64,000 nucleotides of DNA from Nocardioides sp. Root240 (GCF_001428825.1 NZ_LMIT01000001.1:1-64000); one strand, 5' to 3'. Shown: positions 17,424-26,223, counted from the first letter of the stretch. A program made the numbers and translations. Notes: generated by a model not told the origin, from the sequence alone.

Positions 17424-17486
17424 GGCTCCCGCTAGTCACAAGCGGAAGCCAGTCATGAGCCCCCGACCGAAATCAGTCGTGGGCTC
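17424..17486 (-). promoter_or_regulatory. infC operon leader with two hairpins
   Basis: Two stem-loops lie in the leader: 17457-17486 (GAGCCC and CGAC pairing with GTCG and GGGCTC, one mismatch) and 17424-17450 (GGCT and CCGCT pairing with AGCGG and AGCC, one mismatch). On the minus strand the second is followed by the T-rich TCTTCTCATTT. Such an arrangement suits transcription attenuation of a ribosomal-protein operon. The rest of 17487-17628 probably holds the promoter, but no box is convincing. Confidence 0.5.
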
Positions 17487-17628
17487 TCCATGGACCGGAC
17501 CCGACGACCTGGCGGCCGATGCGGGTGGGAGACGATGGTGCTGGTCCCCGCTTGTGGGATCTGCCATCCCCTCGCGGGCATGACGGATCGGTCAACGCCA
17601 GATGCTACCCGGTTTGTTCCCGGGCGTG

Positions 17629-18159
17629 CTAATCGCCGGCGGACTCGTCCGTCGAGCCCAGCCAGGCCCAGTCGCCGTCGTCGACCCGGACCGGACGCCA
17701 GCCGGCGGCGATCCGGTGCAGGTCGTCCCCGGACAGCACGAACCGGCGCGGGCCGGCCAGGTCCACGACGAGCGCGTCGGCCCCCTCCTGCACCGCGGTC
17801 TGGGCCGCCAGGTCGGCGCGCACCGGCACCGGGCGGGCCTGCGGGTCCCAACCCGCCAGGGTGCTCATCGCGGAGAACGCCAGCAGCGCCAGCCGACCGT
17901 CGGCGCCAGTCAGCAGCACGGCGGCCATGTCGCTGCTCTTGTCGCGCGCCAGTCCGTCGTCACCGACCTCGACCTCGCCCAGCAGGGCCACGACCGGCAC
18001 CAGCAGGCGGGCGCCGGCCAGCACGCCGAGCACCTCGGGGTACGACGCTGTGCCGTCGTCGTACCCGATGAGGGCGGCGGCGAGGGCCGGGTCGGCGGAA
18101 CCGTCGTCGTCGACGTACTCGGAACCCTGCAGACGGCGCTGCTCCGGCGGTTCGGTCAC
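17629..18159 (-). CDS. SseB-family protein
   Basis: 176 residues from GTG 18159, similar to the SseB N-terminal-domain family found next to infC in actinobacteria. Acidic, soluble, with no catalytic motif; the middle has AVLLTGADGRLALLAFSAM and the tail VLSGDDLHRIAAGW. Role unknown. Divergent from the plus-strand aldolase gene, 26 nt away, and separated from infC by the infC leader, so probably transcribed on its own. Confidence 0.85.
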   Translation of the reverse strand: MTEPPEQRRLQGSEYVDDDGSADPALAAALIGYDDGTASYPEVLGVLAGARLLVPVVALLGEVEVGDDGLARDKSSDMAAVLLTGADGRLALLAFSAMSTLAGWDPQARPVPVRADLAAQTAVQEGADALVVDLAGPRRFVLSGDDLHRIAAGWRPVRVDDGDWAWLGSTDESAGD

Positions 18160-18185
18160 TGATCGATTCTCGCATCCGTGGAAGC

Positions 18186-19430
18186 ATGGCCGACGTGCAC
18201 CACTCGTTCGTCGCTCGGAACCGCCTCTGGCGGAGACTGGGTGAGGCCGTGCAGGCCTGGCCCGAGCCCCTGACCACCCCGACCTTCGTGGTCGACCTCG
18301 ACGCCTTCGACGCCAACGCAGCGGACCTGGTCCGCCGTGCGGGCGGCAAGCCGATCCGGGTCGCCTCGAAGTCGCTGCGCGTGCCTGCGCTGGTCAGCCG
18401 CGCGCTGGCCACGCCAGGGTTCGAGGGGGTGCTGGCCTACACCCTCGCCGAGGCGCTGTGGCTGGTGGAGCAGGACGTGTGCGACGACGTGGTGGTCGCC
18501 TACCCCAGTGTCGACCGCGCCGCCCTCGCTGCCCTGGTCGCCTCGCCCCGCGCCGCCTCGCGGATCACGATCATGGTCGACGACGTCGCCCACCTCGACG
18601 CCGTGGACGCACTGCGCGCCTCGACGGCGGTGCCCGTCCGGATCGCCCTCGACGTCGACGCAGGGCTGCGCTGGGGTGGGCAGCAGGTCGGTCCGCGGCG
18701 CTCGCCGCTGTTCGACGTGGGCGCGATCGCGGAGCTCGCGCGGGCGGTGATCGACCGGCCGGGCTTCCAGCTCGTCGGGGTCATGACGTACGAGGGCCAG
18801 GTGGCCGGCGTACCGGACGACGTGCCGACGCAGCGCGCGAAGTCGGCGGTGGTCCGCAAGATCAAGCAGCTCTCCGTGGCGCAGCTCGAGGTCCGTCGTA
18901 CCGCCATCGGGGAGGCGCTCGACGCGCTCGCCGGGCACGGCGACTTCACCGGCCTCACCTTCTGGAACGCGGGCGGCTCGGGCTCGTTGGAGAGCTCCGC
19001 CGCCGACCCGGTCGTCACCGAGGTGACCGCCGGCTCGGGGCTCTTCGGGCCGACCCTCTTCGACCACTACCGCGCGTTCGCGCCCCAACCGGCCGCCTTC
19101 TTCGGGCTGCCGGTGACGCGGCGACCCTCGGCCGACGTCGCGACCGTGCACGGCGGCGGGCTGATCGCCTCCGGTCCCACCGGCGCCGACAGGGCACCGA
19201 CGCCGTGGGCCCCTGCGGGACTGCGTCTCACGGGCCTCGAGGGGGCAGGCGAGGTGCAGACCCCGCTCGTCGGGACCAATGCAGGCACGCTGGGGATCGG
19301 CGACCTGGTGTGGTTCCGGCACGCGAAGTCGGGCGAGCCCTTCGAGCACGGACGCACGGTGCTGCTGGCGCAGGGCGACCGGTTCGTCGAGGAGGTCCCG
19401 ACCTACCGTGGGCACGGCGTCGCCTTCTGA
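18186..19430 (+). CDS. PLP-dependent amino acid deaminase/aldolase (D-threonine-aldolase-like)
   Basis: 414 residues. N-terminal alanine-racemase-type TIM barrel: FVVDLDAFDANAADL, then RVASKSLRVPAL carrying the PLP lysine (about residue 59), IALDVDAGLRWGG and VMTYEGQV. The C-terminal part (about 300-405) is the D-serine dehydratase-like domain with HGGGLIASGP. The family includes D-threonine aldolases and D-serine dehydratases, so a D-amino acid is the likely substrate; which one cannot be told. It overlaps the following P-loop gene by 23 nt. Confidence 0.85.
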   Translation: MADVHHSFVARNRLWRRLGEAVQAWPEPLTTPTFVVDLDAFDANAADLVRRAGGKPIRVASKSLRVPALVSRALATPGFEGVLAYTLAEALWLVEQDVCDDVVVAYPSVDRAALAALVASPRAASRITIMVDDVAHLDAVDALRASTAVPVRIALDVDAGLRWGGQQVGPRRSPLFDVGAIAELARAVIDRPGFQLVGVMTYEGQVAGVPDDVPTQRAKSAVVRKIKQLSVAQLEVRRTAIGEALDALAGHGDFTGLTFWNAGGSGSLESSAADPVVTEVTAGSGLFGPTLFDHYRAFAPQPAAFFGLPVTRRPSADVATVHGGGLIASGPTGADRAPTPWAPAGLRLTGLEGAGEVQTPLVGTNAGTLGIGDLVWFRHAKSGEPFEHGRTVLLAQGDRFVEEVPTYRGHGVAF

Positions 19431-19968
19431 GCCCCTCTCCCCCGCCGCGATCCTGTCGCTCGCGCTGTCGCGGCCGCCGACGCTCGGTGCAGGACGACTG
19501 ATCTGCATCGACGGGCTCGCCGGCTCGGGCAAGACGACTCTCGCTCGTTCGCTGGCCACCCTCGCACCCGAGGCCGTCGTGCTCGGTACCGACGAGATGC
19601 TCGAAGGGTGGCGTGGACTGCCCGGCCTGGGCGCCTCCGTCGAGGCGTTGCTGCGGCCACTGGCCGCGGGTGCTCCGGGCAGCTACCGCCGGTGGGACTG
19701 GTACGCCGACCGCTGGGCCGAGTCGGTGACCGTCGAGCCCGCTCCCCTGCTGGTCGTCGAGGGCGTGGGATCGGCCGCTTCGTCGTACCGGGACCTGGTG
19801 ACCATCCTGGTCTGGGTCGAGGCGGACCGCGACGTCCGCCTGGCCCGGTGGCTCGAGCGCGACGGCGAGGACCAGCGGCCGCACTGGGCGGACTGGCTGG
19901 CCGACGAGGAGGCGCTGCACCTGCGGGAGGGGACGCGGGCGCGGGCCGACGTGGTGGTCGCGACCTAG
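19408..19968 (+). CDS. P-loop kinase (uridine kinase-like)
   Basis: 186 residues from GTG 19408, preceded by GGAGG 12 nt upstream and overlapping the previous gene by 23 nt. Walker A GLAGSGKTTLARSL is near residues 35-48, VLGTDEM provides a catalytic-type Asp, and LLVVEGVGSAASSY precedes a lid-like region RLARWLERDGED. This resembles the uridine kinase/AAA_18 group of small-molecule kinases. The substrate is unknown. Cotranscription with the deaminase/aldolase is likely. Confidence 0.8.
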   Translation: MGTASPSEPLSPAAILSLALSRPPTLGAGRLICIDGLAGSGKTTLARSLATLAPEAVVLGTDEMLEGWRGLPGLGASVEALLRPLAAGAPGSYRRWDWYADRWAESVTVEPAPLLVVEGVGSAASSYRDLVTILVWVEADRDVRLARWLERDGEDQRPHWADWLADEEALHLREGTRARADVVVAT

Positions 19969-19975
19969 CCGCTCC

Positions 19976-19981
19976 TAGGCT
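19976..19981 (+). promoter_or_regulatory. -10 box of a leaderless aldose epimerase mRNA
   Basis: TAGGCT followed by 7 nt and the GTG start at 19989, so transcription would begin at or next to the start codon. There is no Shine-Dalgarno sequence. Confidence 0.6.
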
Positions 19982-19988
19982 TCGGGCC

Positions 19989-20873
19989 GTGAACGCACCC
20001 ACCGGAGAGCAGTACGCCATCGCGTCCCACGGCTACGAGGCGGTGGTCACCCAGAGTGGCGTCCTGCGCCGGCTCCGGTACGACGGCCGCGACCTCGTCG
20101 ACGGATTCGACGCGGACGCGATGCCGGCCGGAGGCCGCAGCCAGCTGCTCGTGCCGTGGCCGAACCGGCTGCGCGACGGCCGCTACGAGTTCGGCGGCGC
20201 GACCCACCAGCTCGCGCTGACCGAGCCGAAGCGCGGCAACGCCTCCCACGGCCTGGTGCGGTGGGTGTCATGGACCGTCGCCCGGCACGAGGCCGACGTC
20301 ATCGAGCTGCGGTACTTCCTGCCGGCCCAGACCGGCTACCCGTGGGCGCTCTCCCTGACGGTGACCTACGCGCTCGGTGCGGACGGGCTCACCGTGACGC
20401 AGGGCGCGACCAACGAGGCGGACTCCCCCGCGCCCTACGCCTCCGGCGCGCACCCGTACCTGCTGGCAGGTCCCGGTCCCTGCGACGGCTGGGAGCTCGA
20501 GCTGCCGGCGTCGACGTACCTGACGGTGGATGACGAGCGACTGCTGCCGACCGGTCGGGCACCCTTCGCCGGCGTGGTCGCGTCGCCGCTGGGCGGGACC
20601 GTGCTCAACCACGCGGTGACCGACCTCGAGCGGGACGCGGACGGGGTCGCGACGGTACGGCTGAGGGCCGGCGGGACCGGGGTAACGCTGTGGGTCGACG
20701 GGCACCACCGGTGGCTGCAGGTCTACACCGGCGACGACACCCCGACGCCGCGGGTGAGTGTGGCCGTGGAGCCGATGACCGCTCCGCCGGATGCCTTCAA
20801 CTCGGGCGAGGACCTGGTCGTGCTGGAGCCGGGGGCGAGCTCTTCGGCGTCCTGGGGCATCCGGGCGATCTGA
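19989..20873 (+). CDS. aldose 1-epimerase family protein
   Basis: 294 residues. Galactose-mutarotase fold with family residues visible: LVPWPNRLRDGRYEF (substrate arginine), NASHGLVR (catalytic His), SGAHPYLLAGPG (second His region) and VAVEPMTAPPDAFNSGED (the Glu base). It interconverts alpha and beta anomers of a sugar or sugar phosphate; the substrate is not determinable. Its start is GTG 19989 with the leaderless -10 in front. It ends convergently with the PH-domain gene, with the repeat-containing 274-nt gap between them. Confidence 0.9.
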   Translation: MNAPTGEQYAIASHGYEAVVTQSGVLRRLRYDGRDLVDGFDADAMPAGGRSQLLVPWPNRLRDGRYEFGGATHQLALTEPKRGNASHGLVRWVSWTVARHEADVIELRYFLPAQTGYPWALSLTVTYALGADGLTVTQGATNEADSPAPYASGAHPYLLAGPGPCDGWELELPASTYLTVDDERLLPTGRAPFAGVVASPLGGTVLNHAVTDLERDADGVATVRLRAGGTGVTLWVDGHHRWLQVYTGDDTPTPRVSVAVEPMTAPPDAFNSGEDLVVLEPGASSSASWGIRAI

Positions 20874-20945
20874 GCCCGGCGGGCTGGGTGGCCCGACGCC
20901 GGCCACGGGGACGAGGCGGATCAGTCGATGACGTCGGGGCGTCGG

Positions 20946-21003
20946 TTGGGCGGAAACCGCATGCCGCACCGGCGTGTCGTCTGCGGTTTGGGACCAAACC
21001 GCA
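20946..21003. repeat. repeat A copy 1 (58-nt palindromic element)
   Basis: Begins TTGGGC, then GGAAACCGCATG, a variable hexamer, the invariant CGGCGTGTCG and ends in a perfect hairpin: TGCGGTTTGG, GA, CCAAACCGCA (20982-21003). The left AACCGCA can also pair with the central TGCGGTT, so two mutually exclusive hairpins are possible. The same element recurs at 21068 and 33618, always 58 nt. Confidence 0.9.
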
Positions 21004-21067
21004 ACACTCGCGGGTGTCGGTGGCGGGATCTCCGCGGGATCCGGCCCCAGCGAGGACCGGGCACCGT

Positions 21068-21125
21068 TTGGGCGGAAACCGCATGGCCCATCGGCGTGTC
21101 GCCTGCGGTTTGGGACCAAACCGCA
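21068..21125. repeat. repeat A copy 2
   Basis: Same 58-nt layout and orientation as copy 1, 122 nt downstream. The terminal hairpin at 21104-21125 is identical; differences are confined to the variable hexamer and the base before the hairpin. It ends 23 nt before the end of the PH-domain gene. Confidence 0.9.
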
Positions 21126-21147
21126 GGGCGAAGCGGACCCGGAGCTG

Positions 21148-21603
21148 TCAGGCGGTGTGCTCTGCGACGACGGCGCGCAACTGCCGGACCGCGGTGGCGG
21201 CACGACCGCCGTCGGAGGTGTGGATGCCCATGATCGGGATGCGGGAGTCCTCGCCCTGCTCGAGGTGCGGCCACGGGGCGCCCTGGGGCATCCGGAAGGT
21301 GCCGACCTCGGACCACGCGAGCCGGCGCGTCCGGTAGCCGTTGACGATCGTGAGGCCCTCGGGCGTGGCGACGACACGCGAACGGGCCAGGCCGTTGAGC
21401 AGGACGAGGCCGCCGAGGACGATCGCGATCACGGTGCCGCGCTCGTAGACGTTGACGCTCGCCTTGGTGCCGTCGTCGAAGGTGATCCAGAGCCACGCGA
21501 AGCCCGCGACCAGTACGACGCCGAAGACCGCCGCCGCCATCCGCGGCCCGAACGGCCGCCAGGTGTGCGGCAGGGCGGGCGCGGTGACGGGCTGCTGGGA
21601 CAT
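21148..21603 (-). CDS. PH-domain membrane protein
   Basis: 151 residues. Two hydrophobic segments (about 20-42, AAAVFGVVLVAGFAWLWI, and 55-75, GTVIAIVLGGLVLLNG) are followed by a bacterial PH-like domain (about 78-125; RVVATPEGLTIVNGYRTRRLAWSEV, split by loops). It resembles the bPH_6 family found beside hisG in several actinobacteria. Its ATG overlaps the hisG stop (TGATG), so it is made with HisG. The role is unknown. Confidence 0.85.
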   Translation of the reverse strand: MSQQPVTAPALPHTWRPFGPRMAAAVFGVVLVAGFAWLWITFDDGTKASVNVYERGTVIAIVLGGLVLLNGLARSRVVATPEGLTIVNGYRTRRLAWSEVGTFRMPQGAPWPHLEQGEDSRIPIMGIHTSDGGRAATAVRQLRAVVAEHTA

Positions 21604-22445
21604 CAGAGCCGGCATGCGTGGATGTCGGTGGTCAGGATGGCTCGCGCGCCGAGCGCGAACAGCTCGTCCATGACCCGCTGCGCCGTGGCCCGCTTCACCA
21701 TCGAGCGGACCGCGACCCACCCCTCGCGGTGGAGCGGGCTGACGGTGGGACTCTCGATGCCGGGGGTCAGGGCGATGGCCTGCTCGACCTTCTCGGCCCG
21801 GATGTCGTAGTCCATCATCACGTAGGCGCGGGCGACCAGGACGCCCTGCAGCCGGCGGGTGAAGATCTCGAGGCCGGCCTCGTCGGCGCCCTGGCGGGTG
21901 ATCATCACGGCCTCGGACTCGAGGATGACGTCGCCGAAGACCTCCAAGCCCGCGTTGCGCAGGGTGCTGCCCGTCTCCACGACGTCGGCGATCACGTCGG
22001 CGACACCGAGCTGGATGCTGGTCTCGACCGCGCCGTCGAGGCGGACGACGGAGGCCTCGATGCCCTGCTCGGCGAGGTAGCGCTTCACCACGCCGTCGTA
22101 CGACGTCGCGATCCGCTTGCCCGCCAGGTCGGCCACCGACGTGGCGGTGCCGGGACGCGCGGCGAAGCGGAACTTGGACCGGCCGAAGCCGAGCTGGAGC
22201 GACTCCGCGGCGGTGGCGTGGGAGTCGAGGAGCAGGTCTCGGCCGGTGATCCCGGCGTCGAGGGTGCCCTCGCCGACGTACAGCGCGATGTCGCGCGGAC
22301 GCAGGTAGAAGAACTCGACCTCGTTGTCGGGGTCGAGCTTGGTGAGCTGCTTGGACTCCGAGCGCTGGGCGTAGCCAGCCTCCCGGAGCATGCCCGAGGC
22401 GGCCTCGGACAGGGCGCCCTTGTTGGGCACGGCGATCTTCAGCAT
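21603..22445 (-). CDS. hisG: ATP phosphoribosyltransferase, long form
   Basis: First histidine-biosynthesis enzyme: ATP plus PRPP gives phosphoribosyl-ATP. 280 residues, the long HisG type with its own C-terminal histidine-binding regulatory domain (about 208-280). Markers: PNKGALSEAASGML at the N-terminus, and DVIADVVETGSTLRNAGL (PRPP-binding region) near residues 150-170. It follows hisE by 13 nt. No other his genes are in the window. Confidence 0.96.
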   Translation of the reverse strand: MLKIAVPNKGALSEAASGMLREAGYAQRSESKQLTKLDPDNEVEFFYLRPRDIALYVGEGTLDAGITGRDLLLDSHATAAESLQLGFGRSKFRFAARPGTATSVADLAGKRIATSYDGVVKRYLAEQGIEASVVRLDGAVETSIQLGVADVIADVVETGSTLRNAGLEVFGDVILESEAVMITRQGADEAGLEIFTRRLQGVLVARAYVMMDYDIRAEKVEQAIALTPGIESPTVSPLHREGWVAVRSMVKRATAQRVMDELFALGARAILTTDIHACRL

Positions 22446-22458
22446 GGGAAGTGCTTCC

Positions 22459-22722
22459 TCAGAGGTTGGCGTAGACGTCCTCGAGCGAGAGTCCGCTCGC
22501 GATCATGAGGACCTGGGCGTGGTAGAGCAGCTGGCTGATCTCCAGCGCGGTGGCTTCCCGGCCCTCGTGCTCGGCGGCCATCCAGGACTCAGCGGCCTCC
22601 TCGATCAGCTTCTTGCCGATCGCATGGACGCCGGCGTCGAGCGCCCGGACGGTACCGGACCCCTCGGGCCGCGTCTGTGCCTTCTCGCTGAGCTCTGCGA
22701 ACAGCTCGTCGAACGTCTTCAC
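22459..22722 (-). CDS. hisE: phosphoribosyl-ATP pyrophosphatase
   Basis: Second step of histidine synthesis. 87 residues, all-alpha MazG-like fold, with [16 protein letters not shown] carrying the metal-binding Glu residues and [16 protein letters not shown] start at 22722; TAGGCT lies 8 nt upstream, so the hisE-hisG-PH unit probably has its own nearly leaderless promoter in the 59-nt gap after ribH. Confidence 0.95.
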   Translation of the reverse strand: MKTFDELFAELSEKAQTRPEGSGTVRALDAGVHAIGKKLIEEAAESWMAAEHEGREATALEISQLLYHAQVLMIASGLSLEDVYANL

Positions 22723-22730
22723 AGGGGTGG

Positions 22731-22736
22731 AGCCTA
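22731..22736 (-). promoter_or_regulatory. -10 box of hisE-hisG
   Basis: TAGGCT on the minus strand, 8 nt before the hisE GTG. It fits the same spacing as other leaderless promoters in this window. Confidence 0.5.
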
Positions 22737-22781
22737 CGGCGTCGCGGCGGACCGTCCCGCACCGGTCTCACCCCGGCGGAG

Positions 22782-23270
22782 TCAGCCGGTGTAGCCCCGG
22801 CTGCGCACCTTCTTCAGCGTGGCGGCGGTCTGCAGCGCCGCCGAAGCGGCCTCGTAGCCCTTGTCCTCGTGGGACCCCTCGAGGCCCGCGCGGTCCAGGG
22901 CCTGCTCCTCGTTGTCACACGTGAGCACGCCGAAGCCGACCGGGGTGTGGTGGTCGAGCGAGACCCGGGTGAGGCCGTCGGTCGCGGCGTTGCAGACGTA
23001 GTCGAAGTGCGGCGTACCGCCGCGGATGACCACGCCCAGCGCGATCACGGCGTCGTACGACGGCGCGAGGGCCGCCGCCGTGACGGGCAGCTCGAACACG
23101 CCGGGCACCCGCACCACGACCGGCGCCTCGAGCTTGTGGTCGGCGAACGCACGCTGCGCGCCGGCGATCAGTCCGTCCATCACCACGCTGTGCCAGCTGG
23201 CCGCGACGACCGCGACGCGGAGGTCGTGACAGTCGACGGGGGCGATGTCGGGGGCGCCGTGTCCGGCCAT
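22782..23270 (-). CDS. ribH: 6,7-dimethyl-8-ribityllumazine synthase
   Basis: Penultimate riboflavin step, forming a large icosahedral or pentameric capsid. 162 residues; markers VVAASWH (pyrimidinedione-binding), [31 protein letters not shown] and the phosphate-binding [14 protein letters not shown] with [10 protein letters not shown]. The usual T-x-E in the last motif is replaced by C-D-N-E-E, a variant seen in several actinobacteria. It starts 1 nt after ribBA. Confidence 0.95.
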   Translation of the reverse strand: MAGHGAPDIAPVDCHDLRVAVVAASWHSVVMDGLIAGAQRAFADHKLEAPVVVRVPGVFELPVTAAALAPSYDAVIALGVVIRGGTPHFDYVCNAATDGLTRVSLDHHTPVGFGVLTCDNEEQALDRAGLEGSHEDKGYEAASAALQTAATLKKVRSRGYTG

Positions 23271-23271
23271 G

Positions 23272-24519
23272 TCAGAGGTCTCCTTCGAGGTCGTTCAGTC
23301 CGGGCAGCTGGTGGCCCATGCGGTCGCGCTTGGTGAGCAGGTAGGCGAGGTTGTGGCCGTTGGGGTGCGGCGTCAGGGGCACCCGCTCGGCGACCTTGAT
23401 GCCGTAGTCCTCCAGCGAGCTGACCTTGTCGGGGTTGTTGGTCAGCAGGCGGACCTCGTCGACGCCCAGGTCCTTGAGGATCTGGGTCGCGGCGCCGTAG
23501 TGGCGCGCGTCGGCCGGGAGGCCGAGGTCGAGGTTGGCGTCGACGGTGTCGCGGCCGCCGTCCTGCAGCTGGTAGGCCTGCAGCTTGGCGACCAGGCCGA
23601 TCCCCCGGCCCTCGTGGCCGCGCAGGTAGACCACCACGCCGCTGCCGTTCTCGACGATGCGGTCCATCGCCTCCTCGAGCTGCGGGCCGCAGTCGCACCG
23701 GCTGCTGCCGAAGACGTCGCCCGTGAGGCACTCGGAGTGGACCCGGGTCAGGACCGGGCCGCTCTCGCCGAGGGTCTCCGGGTCGCCGTAGACCAGCGCG
23801 ACGTGCTCGCTGCCGTCGACGGTGATGGTGTAGCCGATGGCCGTGAAGTCACCGTGGCTGGTCGGCAGACTGGTCTCGGCCTCGCGGACGACGTGGCGCT
23901 CGACGCGACGGCGGTAGCGGACCAGGTCCTCGATGGAGATCATCGCGAGGCCGTGCTCGTCGGCGAAGGCGCGCAGCTCGGGCGCGCGCTTCATGGTGCC
24001 GTCGTCGTTGACGACCTCGACCAGGACGCCGGTCGGCGTCAGGCCGGCGAGGCGGCACAGGTCGACGGCGGCCTCGGTGTGGCCGCGGCGGACCAGGACG
24101 CCGCCCTCGCGGTAGCGCAGCGGGAACACGTGGCCGGGGCGGGTGAGCTCCCACGGCTCGGTGGCCGAGTCGGCGAGGGTGCGCACGGTGCGGGCACGGT
24201 CCGCGGCGGAGATGCCGGTCGTCGTACCGTCGCGGGCGTCCACGGAGATCGTGTACGCCGTACGGTAGGCGTCCTTGTTGTGGGGGGTCATCAGCGGGAT
24301 CTCGAGCCGGTCGAGCATGGCCCCCGGCATCGGCGCGCAGATCACGCCGCTGGAGTAGCGGATCGTCCAGGCCATCAGCTCCGGCGTCGCCTTGCTGGCG
24401 GCGAAGATGATGTCGCCCTCGTTCTCGCGGTCCTCGTCGTCGACGACCACCACGGCCTTGCCGGCGGCGATGTCGGCGATCGCGCGCTCGACGTCGTCGA
24501 GCCTGACCTTGTCACTCAT
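23272..24519 (-). CDS. ribBA: bifunctional DHBP synthase / GTP cyclohydrolase II
   Basis: Supplies both riboflavin precursors. N-terminal RibB domain (about 1-205): [15 protein letters not shown] (metal site) and [17 protein letters not shown]-terminal RibA domain (about 210-405): [20 protein letters not shown] with the three zinc cysteines, and [12 protein letters not shown]. 415 residues with both domains' catalytic motifs intact, so both activities are expected. Its ATG overlaps the ribE stop (ATGA). Confidence 0.97.
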   Translation of the reverse strand: MSDKVRLDDVERAIADIAAGKAVVVVDDEDRENEGDIIFAASKATPELMAWTIRYSSGVICAPMPGAMLDRLEIPLMTPHNKDAYRTAYTISVDARDGTTTGISAADRARTVRTLADSATEPWELTRPGHVFPLRYREGGVLVRRGHTEAAVDLCRLAGLTPTGVLVEVVNDDGTMKRAPELRAFADEHGLAMISIEDLVRYRRRVERHVVREAETSLPTSHGDFTAIGYTITVDGSEHVALVYGDPETLGESGPVLTRVHSECLTGDVFGSSRCDCGPQLEEAMDRIVENGSGVVVYLRGHEGRGIGLVAKLQAYQLQDGGRDTVDANLDLGLPADARHYGAATQILKDLGVDEVRLLTNNPDKVSSLEDYGIKVAERVPLTPHPNGHNLAYLLTKRDRMGHQLPGLNDLEGDL

Positions 24520-25124
24520 GCGTTGTTCTCCTTGGTGTACGCACGGACCAGCTTCTCCACGTGCTTGGCGATGACGTCGACCTCGAGGTTCACGCGGTCG
24601 CCGGGCGACCGGAAGCCGAGGGTGGTGCGGGCGAGGGTCTCGGGGATGAGGCTCACCGTGAAGCTGTCGTCGCCGGCCTCGACGACCGTCAGCGAGATGC
24701 CGTCGACGGTGATCGACCCCTTGTCGACGAGGTAGCGGCCCATCTCGGCGGGCATGGAGATCTCGACGACCTCCCAGTGCTCGCTGGGCGTACGGCGTAC
24801 GACCTGGCCGACGCCGTCGACGTGGCCCTGGACGATGTGGCCACCCAGCCGCTTCTCGGCGGTGACCGCTCGCTCGAGGTTGACCCGGTCGCCGACCGCG
24901 AGGTCGCCGAGGCTGGTCTTCGCCAGGCTCTCGGCCATCACATCGGCCGTCCAGGTGCCGTCCGTGCGCTCCGCGACGGTCAGGCAGCAGCCGTTGACGG
25001 CGATCGAGTCACCGAGGCCCGCGTCGGACAACGTGATGTCGGAGGCGATGGTCAGGCGGATCGCGTCGCCTTGGTCCTCGATGGCCTCGATGGTGCCGAA
25101 TTCCTCGACGATGCCGGTGAACAC
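24516..25124 (-). CDS. ribE: riboflavin synthase alpha chain
   Basis: Dismutates two lumazines into riboflavin. 202 residues with the two tandem lumazine-binding barrels: [13 protein letters not shown] opens barrel 1, [20 protein letters not shown] marks the domain junction, and barrel 2 ends with [14 protein letters not shown]. Starts at GTG 25124 with GAGGAG 7 nt upstream, 1 nt after the ribD stop. Confidence 0.96.
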   Translation of the reverse strand: MFTGIVEEFGTIEAIEDQGDAIRLTIASDITLSDAGLGDSIAVNGCCLTVAERTDGTWTADVMAESLAKTSLGDLAVGDRVNLERAVTAEKRLGGHIVQGHVDGVGQVVRRTPSEHWEVVEISMPAEMGRYLVDKGSITVDGISLTVVEAGDDSFTVSLIPETLARTTLGFRSPGDRVNLEVDVIAKHVEKLVRAYTKENNA

Positions 25125-25125
25125 G

Positions 25126-26223
25126 TCATTGCTCCTCTCGGTGGTTGAGGTGCGAGCTCGTGAGCCTCGAAACCTCGTGGACCGGGCGCAGGACCAGGCG
25201 GACGTTGGCGTCGGCGCCCTCCCCGACCACGGTCGTGTCGGTGATCTCGAGGCGCAACGCCTTGTCGATCGATCGGATTCCGAGCCGGCCGACGGCCGAC
25301 CTGCCGCTGCCGAGCAGCAGCGGTGCGACGTAGGTGATCACCTCGTCGACGACGCCCGCCTTGAGGAAGGCCGCGGCCAGGGTCGGGCCGCCCTCGAGGA
25401 AGACGTGGTGGCGGTCGTGCTCGGAGTACAGGGTCCGCAGCGCGTCGAGCGGGTCGTGGGTGCGCAGATGCAGCGTCTCGGCGGCGTCGTCGAAGATGCG
25501 TCGATCGGCCGGGAGGTCGCGGTCACCGACGACCACACGCAGCGGCTGGTGGGCCAGCGGCTGGTCGTCGTCGTCGCGGACGGTCAGCTGGGGGTCGTCG
25601 ACCTCGACCGTGCCGGTGCCGACCATCATCGTGTCGCACAGCGCGCGCAGCAGGTGGGTGTCGCGGCGCGCGGGCAGGGACGAGACCCAGCGCGAGCTGC
25701 CGTCGGAGGCCGCACTGCGGCCGTCGAGGGTGGTCGCGAACTTCCACGTCACGAAGGGGCGGCCGTTGAGGTGCGCGAAGGTCCACGCGCGGTTGAGCGC
25801 GGCGGCCTCGTCGGCCAGCAACCCGTCCTCGACCTCGACGCCCGCCTCGAGCAGGGTCTCCCGGCCACCGCCCGCCAGCGGGTTCGGGTCGCGCTGGGCG
25901 ACGACGACCCGTCGTACGCCGGCGGCGATGAGGGCCTGCGCGCAGGGGCCGGTGCGGCCGGTGTGGTTGCACGGCTCGAGGGTGACCACAGCGGTGGCCC
26001 CACGGGTCCGGTCGCCCGCGACCGCGAGCGCCTCGACCTCGGCGTGCGGCGTGCCCGCGCCGTGGTGGTAGCCCTCGCCGACGACGGTGCCGTCCTCGGC
26101 GAGCAGCACGCAGCCGACGCGCGGGTTGGGGTGCAGCGGCACGCCCGGGCTCGCCGCCAGGGCGATCGCACGACGCATCGCGTCGTACTCCCGGGCGAAG
26201 CTCCCGGCCGATGTGCTGGTCAC
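25126..26223 (-). CDS. ribD: bifunctional riboflavin deaminase/reductase
   Basis: N-terminal deaminase (about 10-150) with zinc motif HAEVEALAVAGD and the PCNHTGRTGPC cysteine pair; C-terminal NADPH-dependent reductase (about 155-350; FVTWKFATTLDGRSA and LEGGPTLAAAFL). 365 residues from GTG 26223, preceded by GAGAGG 6 nt upstream. The frame is open to 26367 but that part overlaps the riboswitch and is not translated. The last 18 residues (from HEVSRLTSSHLNHREEQ) are encoded by a REP-like repeat (25140-25174), so the native end has been replaced or extended. First gene of the rib operon. Confidence 0.95.
   Translation of the reverse strand: MTSTSAGSFAREYDAMRRAIALAASPGVPLHPNPRVGCVLLAEDGTVVGEGYHHGAGTPHAEVEALAVAGDRTRGATAVVTLEPCNHTGRTGPCAQALIAAGVRRVVVAQRDPNPLAGGGRETLLEAGVEVEDGLLADEAAALNRAWTFAHLNGRPFVTWKFATTLDGRSAASDGSSRWVSSLPARRDTHLLRALCDTMMVGTGTVEVDDPQLTVRDDDDQPLAHQPLRVVVGDRDLPADRRIFDDAAETLHLRTHDPLDALRTLYSEHDRHHVFLEGGPTLAAAFLKAGVVDEVITYVAPLLLGSGRSAVGRLGIRSIDKALRLEITDTTVVGEGADANVRLVLRPVHEVSRLTSSHLNHREEQ
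25140..25174. repeat. repeat D copy 1, inside the 3' end of ribD
   Basis: On the minus strand it reads GGTTTCGAGGCTCACGAGCT followed by CGCACCTCAACCACC. This is a diverged copy of the element at 38575-38617 and looks like a REP-type sequence widespread in actinobacterial genomes. It supplies the final codons of RibD and ends just before the ribE ribosome binding site. Confidence 0.75.

Larger units (their letters stand above)
20874..21147. other. convergent intergenic region carrying two repeat A copies
   Basis: No gene is visible. The 274 nt lie between the ends of the aldose epimerase (plus) and the PH-domain gene (minus) and hold two 58-nt copies of repeat A, listed separately, 122 nt apart. 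The 64 nt between the copies are GC-rich with no further motif seen. Confidence 0.8.

Noticed and set aside
17371-17439. infC starting at GTG 17439
   Set aside because: It would translate the leader hairpin into 23 residues not seen in IF-3, and the strong GGAGG is placed for the ATC at 17370.
20874-21147. tRNA gene in the repeat A region, because of its long hairpins
   Set aside because: No cloverleaf, T-loop GTTCRA or CCA-type end is present; the hairpins are simple palindromes.
20928-21233. Coding frames through the repeat A pair
   Set aside because: The same peptide appears twice only because the DNA element is repeated; no start signal is present and the frame runs opposite into the PH-domain gene.
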